Shown here in pieces: positions 7,871-15,898 of a stretch of 16,560 bases of DNA; the stretch's first letter is position 1, and every line of letters starts with the position of its first letter. The stretch is from Symbiodinium natans. Its lineage: Eukaryota; Sar; Dinophyceae; Suessiales; Symbiodiniaceae. The stretch lies in contig CAJNDS010000011.1 in NCBI GenBank assembly GCA_905221605.1, forward strand, positions 176,001 through 192,560. The letters run 5' to 3'. The position numbers were made by a program, and so were the translations under genes. The notes beneath the pieces are model-generated. The model made no database searches. It had not been told where the DNA came from and saw only the letters and a list, made by a program, of their open reading frames with translations.

Positions 7871-8721
7871 TTTGGCTTGGTGGGTTTGGCTTGGCAGGTC
7901 AACGCATCAAGTTGATCACAAGATGTCGCAAGTCCGTGCGCGCGTGGAAGAGGTCACACGGGAGTGCTCGGTGCACAGTCCTGGGTGTAGCCTTGGTCAA
8001 GCCAGGGCAAGCCCTGGCCAAGCTTCGCTAGAAGGGCAGTCGGACCTTTCTCACTCAACTCGTGGGCGAACCCTGGGGTGGTGAAGATCTCGCGTGTTAG
8101 CCTTCAGGGCCTTCGCCTTCGCATCTGTGCCCGGCGTCTATAGGGAGCCCGAGATTGACTGTCGCCACCAGCTGCTTAGGAGGAACTTAGGTCACAAGCA
8201 CGGAGCGACAGGCTGTTTCTAGCGAGCACTGCAGGCTCGTGCAAGTCAGGCACGCAGAGAGCCTGCAATCCTTGGCTCGGGCAATGGCATAGGAGACTGA
8301 ATGTCATGGGCATACGGATCGGGACCACCGCCCTGCACCCCCCTGCCCTTCTGATCAGCACGGCAAGAGCCACCAGCTTGAGAAAGGCAAGGATCGGCAG
8401 GCGGAACTTGCGACGGAGCGTGTGCAGCGCAGGTGCCAGGAGGCCAGCATAGCTGACTGCGCACGGCAGCCGCAGACATGGACGAACCTCGTGCAGCTCG
8501 TGGGGCCACGTGGTATGGGCTGCTTCAGGGCACAAGCTGTGGAGCCGCTGCTCCTGCTCGCAGTCTACAAGGCCTCTTTGGGTGAGCGGCTCGCATGCCT
8601 GCGCCTCTCAGCATGGGCTTTGCAAACCATCGAGCGAAGTCCGGCAGCTTCGTGTGGAGGCCCTCGCCACCTGCCTTCTCGGCAAGCACACTGGGATTGC
8701 TGAAACCTGAAAGCTCGGCTG
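7871..8721 (+). repeat. Repeat C, copy 1 (C1)
   Basis: This repeat of about 850 bp matches 9562-10432. After a variable leader the two run in register at offset 1718 from 7943. From 7985 to 8684 they are identical for 700 bases. The first flanking mismatches are at 7984 (G, against A in C3) and 8685 (A, against C). Near the 3' end C1 has seven more bases than C3, from a TGAAACC/TGAAAGC duplication at 8701-8714. Frames of 93 codons (plus) and 119 codons (minus) cross the module without a recognisable product. Confidence 0.92.
8001..8018 (+). repeat. Perfect 8-bp inverted repeat in C1
   Basis: GCCAGGGC and GCCCTGGC are separated by two bases (AA), and outer CTTG/CAAG words can extend the pairing imperfectly. 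The palindrome is kept exactly in C3 (9719-9736). In C2 the corresponding bases (GCCCGGGCAAGCGCTGGC) no longer pair fully. A two-base loop is tight for a folded hairpin, so the signal may simply be a DNA palindrome. Confidence 0.7.
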
Positions 8722-9245
8722 CGCAAGTCAAAACATCAAGTTGATCACAAGTCCCCCAAACCTCTCACGAGTTTGCCAGGCTGCCATGCCCGTGTGGAAG
8801 CGGTCACACGGGAGTGCTCGGTGCACAGTCTTGGGTGTAGCCTTGGTCAAGCCCGGGCAAGCGCTGGCCAAGCTTTGCTAGAAGGGAAGTCGGACCTTTC
8901 TCACGCAACTCGTTGGCGAACCCTTGGGTGGTGAAGATCTCGCGTGTTAGCCTTCAGGGGTGCCGCAGTCTAGAGCGTCGACAGGCGGAACTTGCGACGG
9001 AGTTTTTGCCGCGCAGGTGCCAGGAGGCCAGCATAGCTGACGGCGCACCGCAGCCGCAGACATGGACGAACCTCGTGCAGCTCGTGGGGCCACGTGGTAT
9101 GGGCTGCTTCAGGGCCCAAGCTGTAGAGCCGCTGCTCCTGCTCGCAGTCTATAAGGCCTCTTTGGGTGAGCGGCTCGCATGCCTGCGCCTCTCAGCATGG
9201 GCTTTGCAAACCATCGAGCGATCGTGTGGAGGCCCTCGCCGCCCT
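8721..9245 (+). repeat. Repeat C, copy 2 (C2), diverged and internally shortened
   Basis: C2 follows C1 directly. It shares the leader word TCAAGTTGATCACAAG, then the body through GTGTTAGCCTTCAGGG. At that point the 284-bp block present in C1 (8110-8393) is missing and 18 unrelated bases (8960-8977) stand in its place. Homology then continues from TCG-CAGGCGGAACTTGCGACGG to near 9240. A 12-bp stretch of C1 (8638-8649) is also absent. Identity to C1 outside the gaps is clearly lower than the C1-C3 identity. Confidence 0.85.
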
Positions 9246-9749
9246 GTTGATCACAAGTCCCCAAAAACTCTTACAGGAGCCCACTTCCGACCCTTTCAGC
9301 CACCCGCGGTGCAAGCTAAGGTCAGGCTGACGCTCGTGGCTCCTTCAACTGCCATCCTGCCTCTCAGAACCGTTGCTCTCGCTTGCCGGTCTGCGTGCGG
9401 CGTACAGTCCACCGCCGCTTGCAGATTTTCCAAGGCGTGGGCGAGGCAGCACAACTCTCTCAACCTGACCCAACCATCGGACGTCCCTCTAGGGTGGCTT
9501 CTCAGATCGGCACATGTCTTCAGCCTGCTGGAGTTGCTGGAGCCAGCGCAACCACCCGACCCTTGGCTTGATCAGCTTGGCTTGGCAGGTCAAACAATCA
9601 AGTTGATGACGAGATATCCCCAAAAAAATCTCACACAGGCTTGGCAGGCTGCCGTGCGAGCGTGGAAGAGGTCACATGGGAGTGCTCGGTGCACATTCCT
9701 GAGTGTAGCCTTGGTCAAGCCAGGGCAAGCCCTGGCCAAGCTTCGCTAG
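9099..9749 (+). CDS. Longest plus-strand open frame, 216 codons, unrecognised
   Basis: This frame uses the first ATG at 9099 (it is open upstream to about 8913 with non-ATG codons) and stops at TAG 9747. It begins inside C2, crosses the truncated leader and the single-copy segment 9276-9561, and ends inside C3 with the residues VKPGQALAKLR. I see no known domain, signal peptide or catalytic motif; short leucine-rich stretches come from the repeat. A frame spanning three unrelated segments is what chance would give, so I doubt that it is a gene. The part shared with C1 does show a codon-biased pattern, noted in the findings. Confidence 0.15.
   Translation: MGCFRAQAVEPLLLLAVYKASLGERLACLRLSAWALQTIERSCGGPRRPVDHKSPKTLTGAHFRPFQPPAVQAKVRLTLVAPSTAILPLRTVALACRSACGVQSTAACRFSKAWARQHNSLNLTQPSDVPLGWLLRSAHVFSLLELLEPAQPPDPWLDQLGLAGQTIKLMTRYPQKNLTQAWQAAVRAWKRSHGSARCTFLSVALVKPGQALAKLR
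9246..9275 (+). repeat. Truncated repeat C leader
   Basis: GTTGATCACAAGTCCCCAAA and the following CTCTTACA match the C2 leader at 8740-8768. After 9275 the sequence diverges completely. C2 therefore ends by running straight into the start of a further C unit that was never completed or has been replaced. Confidence 0.65.
9276..9561. other. Single-copy spacer between C2 and C3
   Basis: No homology to C1 or C2 is visible in this stretch. It replaces what would be the body of a C unit after the truncated leader. It is open in one plus-strand frame, but nothing suggests a protein family. Confidence 0.6.
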
Positions 9750-10432
9750 AAGGGCAGTCGGACCTTTCTCACTCAACTCGTGGGCGAACCCTGGGGTGGT
9801 GAAGATCTCGCGTGTTAGCCTTCAGGGCCTTCGCCTTCGCATCTGTGCCCGGCGTCTATAGGGAGCCCGAGATTGACTGTCGCCACCAGCTGCTTAGGAG
9901 GAACTTAGGTCACAAGCACGGAGCGACAGGCTGTTTCTAGCGAGCACTGCAGGCTCGTGCAAGTCAGGCACGCAGAGAGCCTGCAATCCTTGGCTCGGGC
10001 AATGGCATAGGAGACTGAATGTCATGGGCATACGGATCGGGACCACCGCCCTGCACCCCCCTGCCCTTCTGATCAGCACGGCAAGAGCCACCAGCTTGAG
10101 AAAGGCAAGGATCGGCAGGCGGAACTTGCGACGGAGCGTGTGCAGCGCAGGTGCCAGGAGGCCAGCATAGCTGACTGCGCACGGCAGCCGCAGACATGGA
10201 CGAACCTCGTGCAGCTCGTGGGGCCACGTGGTATGGGCTGCTTCAGGGCACAAGCTGTGGAGCCGCTGCTCCTGCTCGCAGTCTACAAGGCCTCTTTGGG
10301 TGAGCGGCTCGCATGCCTGCGCCTCTCAGCATGGGCTTTGCAAACCATCGAGCGAAGTCCGGCAGCTTCGTGTGGAGGCCCTCGCCACCTGCCTTCTCGG
10401 CACGCACACTGGGATTGCTGAAAGCTCGGCTG
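9562..10432 (+). repeat. Repeat C, copy 3 (C3)
   Basis: Full-length partner of C1. The leader (9562-9660) resembles the C2 leader more closely than that of C1: it has CCCCAAAAAAATCTCACACAGG and GCAGGCTGCC, which C1 lacks. The body (9703-10402) is base-for-base identical to C1 for 700 positions. C3 thus combines a C2-like leader with a C1-identical body. Homology to C1 ends at AAAGCTCGGCTG (10421-10432). Confidence 0.92.
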
Positions 10433-10526
10433 TGCCACGGAGGCCTGGTTTGTCTCCAAGTTGCAAAAGACGCGGCGCCTGATGCACCCCGCAGCCACAC
10501 CATCATGGGATGCTGCGCCTAGGAGC

Positions 10527-10805
10527 AACCGACACGGCACTTCTCCTCCACGTGCCTGGCCTGAGCTGGCAGCAGTGGCCAACTTCATGCAGGTGTTGTG
10601 CAATGGGTACTATGCTCTGAGGTTTGACGACCTCGAGCTAGTCATATGCTGCGTGGGCGCGCATGGCACAGTCCCCCCAGTTACCCCGAATGTGGGGACC
10701 ACGTGGGCTAGCCTGGCGGCACCCCGCGCCCGGCAATGTCGCACGGGCTGCATTCAGCCACTGGGCGACCTTGACACAGCCCTCGTGGGATTGTTGCAGC
10801 ACTAG
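10527..10805 (+). CDS. Candidate exon-like open frame, unrecognised
   Basis: The frame is open to a TAG at 10803, with a non-repetitive translation containing PELAAVANFMQVLCNGYY and then ALRFDDLELVICCVGAHG. The internal ATG at 10587 is the first in-frame ATG after 10527; upstream openness extends to about 10461. Residue composition in the first half looks more protein-like than most frames here, but I recognise no family. It could be the 3' exon of an interrupted gene or chance. No splice site, promoter or polyadenylation signal has been established. Confidence 0.15.
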   Translation, partial: NRHGTSPPRAWPELAAVANFMQVLCNGYYALRFDDLELVICCVGAHGTVPPVTPNVGTTWASLAAPRARQCRTGCIQPLGDLDTALVGLLQH

Positions 10806-11225
10806 ACACAGGGAACAAGTTGTTACAGCCATCTCACCACAATTCCCGCCCTATTCGCTCTGAAACATGCCTGTTGAATATGGCTCTGAGCAAAGCCGCT
10901 CATTGTGTTACTTGTTTGGGGCTTTGCAGATGGAGAGTTGGGAGCACGATGCTCCCACTCAGACTCCAAACCCTGACTTGAGGTGTTTGGCGCCACTTCG
11001 ATTGCTTGGATTGTGCCGATGCAAGCCACTTCGGCAGGAGCTTTCCGTGCACTACCACGACTGCGACTCTGAATATTAAGTCTCCATGGGGGCCAGCACC
11101 TGGCCCCTTGCGCATTGCGACAGGGCCTCGCTGGGCAACTGTTGTAAAGCACTGTCTAGGCCGATGTGTAATGGACTGCAAGTCAACTGAGTCAACTGTG
11201 CGAGCTCGCACTGTCACTGCTATCT
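10806..11225. other. Single-copy region, no supportable gene
   Basis: Short overlapping frames occur on both strands with no recognisable product. The tandem word GTCAACTGAGTCAACTGTG near 11183-11201 is a small direct repeat (AGTCAACTG twice). Nothing else stands out. Confidence 0.55.
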
Positions 11226-11441
11226 GGGGGTTGTCCAAAAATCGTTCCCTTCCCCCTCATGTTATACCCCCCGCCCCCTAGTGTAAAACCCATCCAAAAT
11301 CCCCAAAAGGTTTTCAGTTTTGGGGGGTAGTGTTATCGTTTGTCCGAGCAACCAGCCCGTCCTTGTCGCTTGCTGGCTCAGTCATAGAGCAGGTTTCAAG
11401 CTTGCGGGTTACTAGGTTTCGGGCTTCCCCCCCTTCCCCTT
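11226..11441. other. Cluster of C and G mononucleotide runs with a hairpin
   Basis: Within about 215 bases there are runs GGGGG (11226), CCCCC (11252), CCCCCC-G-CCCCC (11267-11278), GGGGGG (11322-11327) and CCCCCCC-TT-CCCC (11427-11439). CCCCAAAA at 11301-11308 pairs with TTTTGGGG at 11318-11325 across a nine-base loop. TACCCCCC at 11265-11272 can alternatively pair with GGGGGGTA at 11322-11329, so two mutually exclusive folds exist. No gene is visible here. Confidence 0.6.
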
Positions 11442-13114
11442 TAATTCTGTAGAGATTTTGAAAGGGGCGACTGCCAGAACAACCACCAGCTGTTTAGTTG
11501 TCACCGTGGTGAGCCTCTACGAAAACTTTTCTGAGCCCCACTGCCCGCGCGCGTGCTCGCGCAAGCACCGCCGCTGCACAATGCAAGTCCCCTGAAGGAG
11601 CTTCCGACAGCCCCCAGCAGGCTACATTTCCAGCTCTGCCACCAACAAAGCCTTCCAGAACACGTAGCTTGCGGATGCAAGGCAAACAGTCGCATCTTGG
11701 GATTGGCTTGGTTGCCTTCCACCCTGCATTGCGACTCCGGAGTGACCGGGCTCTCTCGCGAGTCTCGTATTTGTAGTTCGTGCTGCCGCTTCGGCCTTGC
11801 TGTGCTGTCTGCTGTCTGCAAGAGCCAGGGCTGTGGCTAGCACGGGCTATTGCTGCAGCTAGTGGGGAAATCCCCAACTTTCCCCCTCTCTACCCCAAAA
11901 ACGCAACGTTCACTGCGCCAAAATGTCATGAGCTCTATGCCCAAATTGCGCAGCAAGTGCCAGTTCCTACGTGGCTAGTATAAGCTGAGCTGGATCTTCT
12001 ACCAGCATCTGGATCTTGGCACTGCAATAGCCCGCCGAATGTTCATCATCTGTCCGGGAGCCCATTCACACTCTGAAATCCTCCCAAAGCGCCCTTCGGC
12101 AACAGCCTTGGCAACCCCAGCCGCGCTGGGGCGCAATTCGGCTCGGTTAACATGGGCCGTGTCTTGCCGGTTCTGAGACAACCCGACCAACCTATCCATC
12201 TCACCCCTTTCCTCCATCTCATCCGACGCCACTGTTGCGGGGCCTGGCGCCGGTGTGGGGCCTTCGACACAGGCCAAGTCTTCGAACCAGATGATGCCAG
12301 CGCCGTGGGGTCTGGGCACTGTGCCATATGAGCTTTGAGATTGTGTTTGTTTTGGGGGAGAGGGGGGGGGAGGACCTGAGCCAAATTCCGGACCGGTGCA
12401 GGCTGTCGAAGAGCTAGCAGCTACCACGCTATCTGCGCCAGCACTCTTTCTGGGACAACGCATCGTCATGTGCAGACATGTGCAGGCATGCAGGTACCAG
12501 CACTAATTGCCTCCTTCCCTCCGTTGTCGGATGCTCAATAGTCCGGCCTCCTCAGCCTGATGAGACTGGGATGGGTAATGTACCGGCACCATGCCGGATA
12601 GGTGCCATGCCGGGCAGAATGGTCTCGTGTATGATGCCTTGCGCAGCCTCGCGACTCCCGCCCAGCTGCCTCCAGACCATTGTGCATCTGCGGGGGATCC
12701 CTTAAGGCCCTGACTTATGACCTGCAATGTCATGGGGCGACACGATGAGGATCACACGCATGCTCTCACCCACCTTCTTCACTACTGCAGCCGCTGCCAT
12801 TGCTGGAAGGGTCCGCGAGGTCCTACAGGTGCCAGTCAGCCCCGGCGTGCTTGTGTTCTTGCCGCGGTAGCCACCCAGAGGGCCCTCCCTCCGAAAGTTC
12901 ACTCAAGTTCCTCGTCCCATGCTGTCGGAAGCTGTGGCAGAGTTCCCTTTGCAGGATGGGTTTAAGCATGTCTAAGCCAGTCCGTCACGTCAGCTGTCAC
13001 CCTTTAAGTGCGCTCACTTAAGCCCACGGCTTCGTCTCCTTTACCTCTGCGGCCTGTGGATGCCTCTGCAAGCCACGCACCTTCGCTCGAAGCCGTAGAC
13101 TCCGTAGACTGCGA
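11442..13114. other. Single-copy region, no supportable gene
   Basis: The largest frames (about 127 codons minus at 11494-11877 and 156 codons minus at 11999-12469) overlap frames in other registers. They translate to low-complexity Arg/Ala/Pro-rich sequence without domains. The only notable local signal is the G run at 12354-12373, listed separately. Confidence 0.55.
12354..12373 (+). other. Long G tract, quadruplex-capable
   Basis: The plus strand reads G5, AGA, G9, A, G2. A nine-base uninterrupted G run next to a five-base run can in principle supply four G-triplets and form a G-quadruplex. It is also a likely site of sequencing or polymerase slippage error. Confidence 0.55.
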
Positions 13115-13564
13115 TCATAACCTCCTCACGCTGAGTAACGCTCCAGAATGAGGCCCCCGTAAGGCTCCTGCGCACAAGAGCTTGCAGGGGGCTCGCACTA
13201 GGCCTTTGTACCCACTGTCGCCCATAGTTTCGAATGTTGCGAGCTGTAGGACGATGCCCAGCCGGGCCTCCCACTCCCCTCTGGCAGCGGCAAGCTCATG
13301 CATTGTCCGCAGTTCAGAGTCTGCTTGGAAGTATCCTGCGATCGCAAGCAGCTGGGACGGCCAATGATGGCCTTGAACCTTTTGAGCGACCCTGACCGAG
13401 TTTCCCTTAGACTTAACGTACCTCAAGGACATCTTTCTTGCCACTGACGCGCTCGGTAGTCCTTCTTGACAGTGCCAGGAAGCACCGCAGTCCGTGCCAT
13501 CCCTGTGGAGATTCCATTGCGCATGCTGCCAAGCCGGTACGACTGTCGGTTGTTTCGAGAACAT
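13115..13564 (-). CDS. Candidate minus-strand open frame, 149 codons, unrecognised
   Basis: The first ATG is at 13564 and the stop at 13115; the frame is open upstream to about 13624 using a non-ATG codon. The middle reads like an ordinary soluble protein segment: KSKGNSVRVAQKVQGHHWP, then LLAIAGYFQADSELRTMHEL and EWEARLGIVLQLATFETM, a mix of amphipathic and charged stretches. I do not recognise a family. Among the frames in the window it has the least repetitive composition, which is the only reason for listing it. It may be a relic exon of a transposon or host gene, or chance. Confidence 0.2.
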   Translation of the reverse strand: MFSKQPTVVPAWQHAQWNLHRDGTDCGASWHCQEGLPSASVARKMSLRYVKSKGNSVRVAQKVQGHHWPSQLLAIAGYFQADSELRTMHELAAARGEWEARLGIVLQLATFETMGDSGYKGLVRAPCKLLCAGALRGPHSGALLSVRRL

Positions 13565-14111
13565 GGGCTCGCTGCCACTTTGATGGGTTGGTCCACCGTG
13601 CAGGTATGGCTCAAGAGTGCCCAACGCCTTTGCAAAATATAGCGGGGGGTCCCCTCATGATTCGTGGCAACACTCGCATGCGCCTGGCTCTCATGCAAGG
13701 CTACTGCCTCTAACCCTCCTCGGTGACAGAGAGCTCGTGGCGCGCACCGGTTTGAATGCCACGGGACCCCATGAGGACAAATCGTATGCCTACAATTTGC
13801 AGTGTCATCTCCGATGCCAGCATGATGACTGCAGGCAGGTCGGGCGATGAAGCAGTTCAACTATTCACGCACTTCGGCACAGCTATCCTGGAGTGCAAGC
13901 AATGAAGGGCCATGGAAGGGTCGTGAATGGGAGTGGCCCCATTTCAGACTGACCGTCTCTTGCAGGGCCTCTCCGTCGCCTTGCATCGTGAAAATGCACG
14001 GGCGGTCCTCCGCCTGCCCGCTGAGGCAGAACAGCCAAGCCCTTTCGCTGAGCCTTGATCTCATGGCAATGGCAACTTCCTGGGCAACTTCCTGCACTGC
14101 CTTCCGTTGCT
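13565..14111. other. Single-copy region, no supportable gene
   Basis: Frames of 77-145 codons on both strands overlap and have no recognisable product. A second spliced-leader-like word (ATGGCTCAAG, preceded by CCGTGCAGGT) lies at 13596-13615. A short imperfect duplication of GGCAACTTCCT occurs near 14070-14092, just before the hairpin array. Confidence 0.5.
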
Positions 14112-14305
14112 CGGCCTCCGCTTGGGTCAGTCAAGCCGCCGTCGCTTCTCCTTCCTTCGTCGGCCTCCGCTTGGGTCAGTCAAGCCACCACAGCTTTCCT
14201 TTCTGTTGCCGGCCTCGCTTCCCTTTCTCTTGCCGGCCTCCGCTTGGGTCAGTCAAGCCACAGCTCCCTCTTCTCTTTTCGGGCTCCGCTTGGGTCAGTC
14301 AAGCC
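14112..14305 (+). repeat. Five-unit hairpin-forming tandem array
   Basis: Units begin with CGGCCTCCGC at 14112, 14161, 14210, 14234 and 14280 (spacings 49, 49, 24 and 46); the fourth start is at full length and the last begins CGGGCTCCGC. Four units contain the invariant core GCTTGGGTCAGTCAAGCC, in which GCTTG and CAAGC pair across the loop GGTCAGT. The unit at 14210 is cut short after CGGCCTCGCTT and lacks the core. Linkers between cores are pyrimidine-rich and vary (for example CAGCTTTCCTTTCTGTTG). Core conservation against variable linkers is unusual for a simple minisatellite. Frames through the array give only repeat-derived peptides. Confidence 0.88.
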
Positions 14306-15752
14306 GCAGCAGCTTCCTCCGTGCACCCTTTGTACCGCTCCCGGTTGCTTTCTGGCTCGGCCTTATACTCTCTCACAAGCAGTAGGGTTTTTGTTGTTTT
14401 GCGCCCCTCAGAAGTAGGAACGCGCTAGGGTTTGTCCATTTTGGAAGGGCATGGGCAATCACAGAAGTATTCATGAAAGACCCCAGCATGCGTGAGTTGG
14501 GCCCATACGGGGGAGGGAGTCTGGGCTGGCCCCCATCAAATCAGCAATATGCCGTAATTGAAACCCAAATTTAGGCTCTGAAATGGGTGCTACTGGCAGA
14601 TGCCCCTTGCAAACTGCCGCATCGCTAAATGCAATGGAACCAAAGGAAAAGGTTGCATGCCTTTGGGGGTCTACAGACCCGGGCATTCCGGTTTATCCCC
14701 TTTTGGTCCAAGAGTGAGAGTTTTTGCCAGACCACAGCTTGCATTGATAAAAACATAAGATCCTGAACACGGTCAGCCTGCGAGGCACAAAGATGGAGAG
14801 CGTCACCAAACACAATCCTCCAAGCAGGAGAGTGCAGATTTGGGGTTTCAACGCCAAAACCCTCAAGTCCCTGCGGAAGTTGAGGTCGGTCACAGCTGCC
14901 CCGAGCTGTGGCCACCCTAAAGGCCGCAAAGACAACTGCGGAAGCCTTGGCTGGAACAAGGGAGTTTAAGGTTTCGAGTTTAGGTTTTCGGCCTTCTTGG
15001 GTTCCAAAGAAGGAGCCGCCATTGAGGGTTTTTGGCGGTTGGGTAAGACGCGGCTTGGACTGTGGCCGCACAACCCACAACAGCCATCACCCCTCCCAAA
15101 AAAGGACCACTACAAACAAAAGACCACAACAAACCGAACAGCGGCTGAAACTCTGAAGCGGTACTGTAGGCAAGGCTCCCGAAACCTCCATTCGACAGCA
15201 CTTCGGGACAACTCGGGGTGGTTTGGAGGTAAGTTGCGCACTGTTCGAAATCTGAGCTATGAGTAGAAGGACCCAAACGCACGACTTGTGAGGCGCCATA
15301 AGCTTCTTAGGGGAGCTCCTGCCATGCCACCAAAGCGCATACCCTGTTCGAGCGCGTGCACGAGAGGGCGCCTGAGGGCGAGGCACAAGACATCCTCTTG
15401 GCCCACAATTAGCAAACATTACCCGAAGGACACCAGGGTTTGCAAAAGGCCCCGAGCCCAACAGCCAGTGTGATGCACCTCTAGTCTCCTGCAATGACAA
15501 AGGGCAAAGGTTCCAATTAGGGTCGCATCGGCTCATTGTAACCCGATGGAAACGACTGGGGAATCTGGCGACATCCCCTGACCCTGGAACCGCTCAGGAC
15601 CGGCACTCGGGCACCCTCAACCCTCCCAACTCCAAGGTATTGCAGTCGGCAAGCGTCAATTGAATCACCAAAAACACTGGAGATCTCCGGCCTTCAAGGC
15701 AAAACGAGCTTGCAGATCTCTAGGTGACCGGCGGTGCAAGGTGGCATGTGCT
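14306..15752. other. Single-copy region, no supportable gene
   Basis: The longest frames (about 151 codons minus at 14625-15080 and 149 minus at 15087-15536) lack recognisable domains and overlap other frames. A strand-asymmetric A/C-rich stretch lies at 15067-15140 and includes a short tandem of GACCACTACAAACAAAA with GACCACAACAAACC. Words such as TAGGGTTT and TTTAGGTTTT occur singly near 14380-14985, but not as a telomeric array. Confidence 0.55.
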
Positions 15753-15840
15753 TGATGTGGCCATGATGTGACCCCAGCCCGAAACTGATGTGACCAAAAT
15801 GCCCCACTGCATTTAATCAAGAGGGTGCGAGATATATAAA
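15753..15840 (+). promoter_or_regulatory. Promoter-like cluster: three direct repeats and a TATA-like site
   Basis: TGATGTGGCC (15753-15762), TGATGTGACC (15764-15773) and TGATGTGACC (15787-15796) are direct repeats whose starts are 11 and 23 bases apart, close to one and two helical turns. An A+T-rich AGATATATAAA follows at 15830-15840 in otherwise mixed sequence. This arrangement resembles a eukaryotic core promoter with an upstream factor-binding cluster. A short frame starts with ATG at 15899, about 60 bases after the TATA-like site. No transcription start can be placed from sequence alone. Confidence 0.3.
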
Positions 15841-15898
15841 TGTGCCGCGCAATTCCTCCAAGTCCGGCCATTCCTGCAGCAGCCCTGTGCGAGAACAG

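Noticed and set aside
8176-8535. 119-codon minus-strand frame identical in C1 and C3
   Set aside because: The duplication itself explains the identity. C2 lacks most of this stretch, and the translation is Leu/Arg/Ala-rich without a recognised motif.
8913-9749. 278-codon open frame as a firm protein-coding gene
   Set aside because: Its first 62 codons use a non-ATG start, it crosses two repeat copies and unrelated single-copy DNA, and no domain is visible. I list only the ATG-started part, as a low-confidence candidate.
12284-12300. tRNA-like B-box (GGTTCGAA on the minus strand)
   Set aside because: The flanks do not form a T-arm stem, and no acceptor or anticodon arm can be placed.
14112-14305. 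CRISPR array
   Set aside because: Unit starts are 24-49 bases apart with pyrimidine-rich, mutually similar linkers rather than unique spacers, there are no cas genes, and the sequence context is eukaryotic.
14380-14985. Telomere-type repeats (TAGGGTTT, TTTAGGTTTT)
   Set aside because: The words occur singly and imperfectly, hundreds of bases apart, with no tandem run.
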